Source: Ilumatobacteraceae bacterium (GTDB lineage: Bacteria > Actinomycetota > Acidimicrobiia > Acidimicrobiales > Ilumatobacteraceae). From it: a DNA stretch of 8,249 nt. The notes below the pieces were generated by a model. The model did no database searches and had not been told where the DNA came from. It worked only from the letters and a program-made list of their open reading frames with translations. The stretch is from the NCBI GenBank assembly GCA_019090765.1, contig JAHRVJ010000219.1, positions 1 through 8,249 on the forward strand, written 5' to 3'. The translations under genes and the position numbers were made by a program. Below are positions 5,327 through 8,249 of the stretch, one piece after another; within the stretch, counting starts at the first letter, position 1; every line of letters begins with the position of its first letter.

Positions 5327-6232
5327 GTGCTCAAACCCCAGTGTTCGGAAGAAGTTGCTACAGCGGTCGAATCAGGTGTTGCGGTGGTCGCGCTGGAATC
5401 GACGATCTTTTCTCACCTTGGCCTGCCCTCGCCATCTAACCGTGATGCGCTGGACCAATGCCTCGCGGCGATTCGAGCTGAGGGCGCAGTTCCAGCCGTG
5501 ATGGCTGTTCTCGATGGAGTCGTTCGTGCTGGCCTCGAACCCGACGAGCACGAACGGATTCTTGGTCAAGCTCGCAAGACCGCTGAACGAGATATTTCGG
5601 TCGCGGTCGGTCAACGGTGGGAGTTCGGCGCGACGACTGTTTCGGCTTCGGTGGCGATTGCTGCCGCAGCGGGCATCTCGGTATTCGCCACCGGTGGAAT
5701 CGGTGGTGTTCATCGCGGAGCTGAAACAACTGGCGACATCTCCGCTGATTTGGATGCGATTGCCACCCATCCGGTGATCACGGTGTCGGCTGGGGCGAAG
5801 GCATTCCTCGACCTCGATCGCACGCTGGAGTTCCTCGAAACAAGTGGAGTTCCCGTCCTCGGTTGGCAGCACCCTTGGTTTCCCGCGTTCTATACGCGCT
5901 CGTCAGGGCTGCCGGTGCCGCATCGTGTTGAACTTGCCGATGAGGTGGCCCGTATCTTCCAGGCGCGTAGCCGCCCCGAATGTGGGGTCCTGCTCACGGT
6001 TCCGATTCCTGAAGCAGCCGAACTCGACGCCGTTGAACTTGATGAGGTGCTCAGCTCAGCTCTGGAGGATTGCGCGCGTTCTGGGGTCACTGGCGCGGCG
6101 ATCACGCCATTCGTGCTTGGGCGGATCAGTGAGGCAACCGATGGACGCAGCGTGCCCGCCAATCTTGCGCTCGCTGAAAGCAACGCCACCGTCGCGGCCC
6201 GCGTCGCCGTCGCTCTAGCTTCTCCGGGCTGA
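5327..6232 (+). CDS. psuG: Pseudouridine-5'-phosphate glycosidase
   Basis: PsuG cleaves the C-C glycosidic bond of pseudouridine 5'-phosphate to give uracil and ribose 5-phosphate, the second step of cytosolic pseudouridine catabolism. The 301-aa length is normal. Family motifs run in order: VALESTIFSHLGLP (21-34) with Glu24, GATTVSAS (101-108), FATGGIGGVHRGAE (120-133), DISADL (137-142) with metal-binding acidic residues, SAGAKAFLDLDRTLEFLET (154-172) with the expected Schiff-base Lys158, PAFYTRSSG (186-194), and the C-terminal TPFVLGRISEATDG / N(286)ATVA region. All of these suggest an intact enzyme. The usual partner, pseudouridine kinase PsuK (PfkB family), is not within this window, so PsuG is orphaned locally. 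The GTG start is set by the family N-terminus and the -10 position. It ends 14 nt from a convergent gene. Confidence 0.95.
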   Translation: MLKPQCSEEVATAVESGVAVVALESTIFSHLGLPSPSNRDALDQCLAAIRAEGAVPAVMAVLDGVVRAGLEPDEHERILGQARKTAERDISVAVGQRWEFGATTVSASVAIAAAAGISVFATGGIGGVHRGAETTGDISADLDAIATHPVITVSAGAKAFLDLDRTLEFLETSGVPVLGWQHPWFPAFYTRSSGLPVPHRVELADEVARIFQARSRPECGVLLTVPIPEAAELDAVELDEVLSSALEDCARSGVTGAAITPFVLGRISEATDGRSVPANLALAESNATVAARVAVALASPG

Positions 6233-6246
6233 TCGAATTCGGCCGG

Positions 6247-6837
6247 TTAGGGGAGTCGGGAGAGTTGGCGTTCGACTTTGGCCAAGAACGACTCGCGGTC
6301 GGACAGGGAGGATGTGTCAATCCCGTACAACGCGAGCCACGTGGTGCGGGCACGGCGGTGACACATTTTGGCCAAACCGCGAGTGAATGTCCGTTTCCCG
6401 CCCTCGCCTTCGAGCATGTTGACCGACTTGGACGATCCGTGTGTGCTGATAGCCACCAGCCGCTTGATGTTGCCCAGTAGCGGTTGACGTTTCTCTGGCC
6501 CCTCGGCCGACTCCCAGGCGACACCTTCGACCCACACGCGGTCGATCCAGCCCTTGAGCATCGCTGGCTGTCCGGCCCACCAAGTGGGATAGATCAAGAC
6601 CAGCGTGTCGCACCAGGCGAGGTCCGCGGCGTAGCCCACTAGCAGGGGATCGTCGCCAAGAACGCAACGCCCATCGCTATCGAGGGTTGTTGCCTCCGGA
6701 TTGAAACCGTCGGCATACAGATCGGTTACTCGAATCTCCTCCGCAGCGCTGCTCAGGCCCGCCAGTGCGGCTTCGCGAACGGCCTCGTTGTAGGCGCCGA
6801 GGAGTGGATGGCAGTAGATAACAAGCGCGCGAATCAT
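6247..6837 (-). CDS. Flavodoxin-fold NAD(P)H:quinone reductase-like protein (second tandem copy)
   Basis: The 196-aa product belongs to the flavodoxin-like fold NAD(P)H dehydrogenase (quinone) family, which includes NQO1, MdaB and KefF. These soluble FMN/FAD enzymes pass two electrons from NAD(P)H to quinones. The Rossmann-like start is MIRALVIYCHP (1-11), with an acidic-rich loop LYADGFNPEAT (40-50). The diagnostic motif LIYPTWWAGQPAMLKGWIDRV spans 81-101. The later loop STHGSSKSVN (131-140) is in the region that contacts flavin in relatives. It is a clear paralog of the gene just upstream; the motif block at 6549-6602 closely resembles 7137-7190. Its ATG overlaps the upstream TGA as ATGA, and no good ribosome-binding site is seen, so it is probably translationally coupled as the last gene of the operon. 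The true substrate is unknown. Confidence 0.85.
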   Translation of the reverse strand: MIRALVIYCHPLLGAYNEAVREAALAGLSSAAEEIRVTDLYADGFNPEATTLDSDGRCVLGDDPLLVGYAADLAWCDTLVLIYPTWWAGQPAMLKGWIDRVWVEGVAWESAEGPEKRQPLLGNIKRLVAISTHGSSKSVNMLEGEGGKRTFTRGLAKMCHRRARTTWLALYGIDTSSLSDRESFLAKVERQLSRLP

Positions 6838-7427
6838 CGCAGCTCTGTCAACTCTCGCTCGACGCGCCCGGCAAACTCTCTGCGCTCAAGGTCGCTCTTG
6901 TCGAAGACGTCGAAAATCCCGAACCAGTGCGTGCGCGTTCGGAAACCGCAATTGACACGCAGTGCCCTGGTGATGGTCCGCCGGCCGTTGTCGTTGGTGA
7001 TTCGTACCGCTGAGTGCGTTTCCTCGTAGGTCGAAACTCCCACGATGTGTCGAATGTTGCTGAGCGCCGGACGTACCTTGCCGCTGCGTTCGTCGAAGCG
7101 GAACGCAACGCCCGGAACCATCACCCGCTCGAGCCAGCCCTTGAGGATCGCGGGCAGCCCGGTCCACCAAGTGGGGTAAACGAACACCAGGGCCTCGGCG
7201 CGGCCGATCAGGTCGGCACTTGCTTCAACCAGCGGGTCGCAGATGGGTTCGTCGCCGTGGTAGGCCGAGCGTTCTTCGCCGGTCATGGCCGCACGGAAGC
7301 CCTGTCCATAAAGGTCGACCACGACGACCTCGTGCCCGCCCGCGCGTAAGCCAGCTGCTGCCCGCTCGGCGAGCGAGTGGCAGTAGCTATCGCCTTGGGG
7401 ATGAGCAAGGATCAGAGCAACCAGCAT
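6834..7427 (-). CDS. Flavodoxin-fold NAD(P)H:quinone reductase-like protein (first tandem copy)
   Basis: This 197-aa paralog of the downstream gene has the same plan: MLVALILAHPQGDSYCH at the N-terminus (1-17), acidic loop LYGQGFRAAMTG (39-50) and diagnostic VFVYPTWWTGLPAILKGWLERV at 81-102. At the position of the downstream copy's STHGSS loop it has STYEETHSAV (132-141), with no glycine, which may change flavin or substrate contacts. It starts 3 nt after the stop of the TauE/SafE gene (TGAAACATG), with only a weak GGGCTG upstream, and ends by a 4-nt overlap with the next gene. The three genes therefore form one operon. Family assignment is strong; quinone, azo-compound or electrophile reduction are alternative activities, and the cofactor is not certain. 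Confidence 0.85.
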   Translation of the reverse strand: MLVALILAHPQGDSYCHSLAERAAAGLRAGGHEVVVVDLYGQGFRAAMTGEERSAYHGDEPICDPLVEASADLIGRAEALVFVYPTWWTGLPAILKGWLERVMVPGVAFRFDERSGKVRPALSNIRHIVGVSTYEETHSAVRITNDNGRRTITRALRVNCGFRTRTHWFGIFDVFDKSDLERREFAGRVERELTELR

Positions 7428-7430
7428 GTT

Positions 7431-8228
7431 TCAGCCCGCACTCGATGCGGTTGACGGCTTGGGTGTGCGCAGCGTCAGCAGTTGTGTGACGGCCACCGTC
7501 GACAACAGCACTGCGAACATCACGTTCGACACGCGGTCGCTCATGCCGTCGGCGATCAGCCCTCCGGCGACGGCGCTGGCCGCGCCGAAGCAGCCAACTA
7601 CAGCTGCAACTCGAAGATCGACGTTGGCGAACTTGCGGTTGCGAATCGTGCCCATGATCGAGGTCGGCACGATCACTGCGACCGAAGTCCCCTTCGCGAC
7701 CACGGGAACCATGCCAAGGATCACGACCATTGCGGGCACCATGATGATGCCTCCGCCAATGCCGAGGAGCCCGGCGAGCGTGCCGGTCAGGAACCCAATA
7801 AGTACAAGCAGCACGGCCAGGCCGAAGGTGAGGTCCTCGCGGCCGTTGGCTTCGATGGCAAAGCCCAAGCGGATCGCAGTGACCACAACGGTGATCACAA
7901 AGACGATCGTCAGCACGTTCTTCGGGATAACTCGCAGGAGGTGGGTTCCAGCGATTGCCCCGCTGATCGAACCGATTGCAATGAGGAGCGCGATGGCCCA
8001 GTCGACGTTTCCCTTCGACTGGTATGTGATCAGGCCAGCGGTGGCGATGGGCAGGGTGGCTGCTAGGGACGTGCCTGAAGCCAAGCGACGGTCCATTTTG
8101 GCGACACTGATCAGCGCGGGAACGATGATGATGCCGCCGCCCACTCCGAAGAGGCCGCCGAGCATTCCAGCGAAGATGCCGACAAACGCCGCGGTGCGAG
8201 TATTGACGGAGCTCCGCGTCGTTGGCAC
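7431..8228 (-). CDS. TauE/SafE family anion permease (sulfite/organosulfonate exporter type)
   Basis: This 265-aa integral membrane protein has the internal duplication typical of TauE/SafE (UPF0721) permeases. The first half holds GGLFGVGGGIIIVPALI (24-40) and ASGTSLAATLPIATAG (50-65). The second half holds AGLLGIGGGIIMVPAMV (152-168) and AKGTSVAVIVPTSIMG (178-193). Hydrophobic segments at about 12-43, 50-66, 78-96, 104-122, 135-170, 180-195, 205-225 and 235-252 suit 7-8 helices. Members move sulfite, sulfoacetate, taurine breakdown products or other small anions; the substrate here is unknown. The GTG start is the only suitable initiator ahead of the first glycine-rich motif, and a TATTCT hexamer lies 6 nt before it. 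It heads the three-gene operon with two quinone-reductase-like genes. Confidence 0.9.
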   Translation of the reverse strand: MPTTRSSVNTRTAAFVGIFAGMLGGLFGVGGGIIIVPALISVAKMDRRLASGTSLAATLPIATAGLITYQSKGNVDWAIALLIAIGSISGAIAGTHLLRVIPKNVLTIVFVITVVVTAIRLGFAIEANGREDLTFGLAVLLVLIGFLTGTLAGLLGIGGGIIMVPAMVVILGMVPVVAKGTSVAVIVPTSIMGTIRNRKFANVDLRVAAVVGCFGAASAVAGGLIADGMSDRVSNVMFAVLLSTVAVTQLLTLRTPKPSTASSAG

Positions 8229-8234
8229 CGTTTG

Positions 8235-8240
8235 AGAATA
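8235..8240 (-). promoter_or_regulatory. Leaderless-type -10 (TATTCT) for the TauE/SafE operon
   Basis: On the minus strand TATTCT, the best -10 match in the window, ends exactly 6 nt before the GTG at 8228. The intervening CAAACG contains no ribosome-binding site. The -35 region falls outside the window, which ends 9 nt upstream of the hexamer. Confidence 0.65.
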
Positions 8241-8249
8241 GGGCGTGAA

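Noticed and set aside
6224..6246. CCGG repeats around an 8-bp palindrome (CGAATTCG) in the psuG/reductase convergent gap, possible bidirectional terminator
   Set aside because: The stem has mismatches and no T-tract follows on either strand. Short palindromes are expected by chance at this length.
6549..7190. Repeated DNA blocks at 6549-6602 and 7137-7190, possible mobile or recombination repeat
   Set aside because: They encode the shared YPTWW...LKGW motif of the two paralogous reductases and reflect gene duplication; no flanking target duplications or transposase are seen.
7735..8160. Similar DNA blocks near 7735-7775 and 8120-8160 that look like a direct repeat
   Set aside because: They encode the two GIGGGI/GVGGGI motifs of the ancient internal duplication in TauE/SafE proteins, so they are not a separate repeat element.
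7426..8235. A 269-codon open frame on the plus strand opposite the TauE/SafE gene
   Set aside because: It mirrors the minus-strand gene almost exactly. Its product is Ala/Pro/Thr/Met/Ile-rich with no domain, while the minus strand gives a clear duplicated permease. It is a shadow of the real gene.

Overview
This is an ordinary-looking chromosomal stretch from an actinobacterium, about 60% G+C by eye. The evidence is GTG starts, an actinobacterial-type small protein (an EWYWDL...LGPYPS...EAENWK pattern), and a repeated leaderless-gene signature in which a TANNNT -10 hexamer sits exactly 6 nt before the start codon. The class is uncertain; Acidimicrobiia or a related moderate-GC lineage would fit. 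I see no mobile element, CRISPR array, rRNA or tRNA gene, and no intergenic gap longer than about 70 bp.

Layout. Positions 1-36 hold a short promoter/operator region with a 6-bp inverted repeat. Positions 37-1563 (+) encode a SulP anion transporter with a C-terminal STAS domain. Positions 1604-2326 (+) encode an exported, single-pass membrane-anchored protein of unknown function. Convergent to it is a minus-strand cluster read from 3983 down to 2348: a 69-aa conserved small protein, ribulose-phosphate 3-epimerase (rpe), a possible 15-codon leader ORF, and a VTT-domain (DedA/TVP38-like) membrane protein. A 69-bp divergent promoter region (3984-4052) separates this cluster from two plus-strand genes: a TrmA/RumA-family iron-sulfur RNA (uracil-5)-methyltransferase (4053-5258) and pseudouridine-5'-phosphate glycosidase psuG (5327-6232). 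Convergent to psuG is a tight three-gene minus-strand operon read from 8228 down to 6247: a TauE/SafE-type permease followed by two tandem paralogous flavodoxin-fold NAD(P)H:quinone reductases. The spacing there is 3 nt, then a 4-nt ATGA overlap.

How the genes relate. The centre has a loose RNA-modification and pentose-phosphate theme. The methyltransferase modifies uridines in RNA, PsuG breaks pseudouridine monophosphate into uracil and ribose 5-phosphate, and Rpe works on pentose 5-phosphates. They lie in separate transcription units, so the theme is only suggestive. The flanks carry two unrelated anion transporters (SulP and TauE/SafE).

The strongest non-coding signal is the promoter architecture. 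Four of nine main genes (starts at 1604, 4053, 5327 and 8228) have a TANNNT hexamer ending exactly 6 nt upstream of an ATG or GTG, with no convincing Shine-Dalgarno sequence. Three more starts have weaker versions. I found no clear evidence for an undescribed multi-gene system. The best unknowns are the membrane-anchored protein at 1604-2326 and the small protein upstream of rpe.
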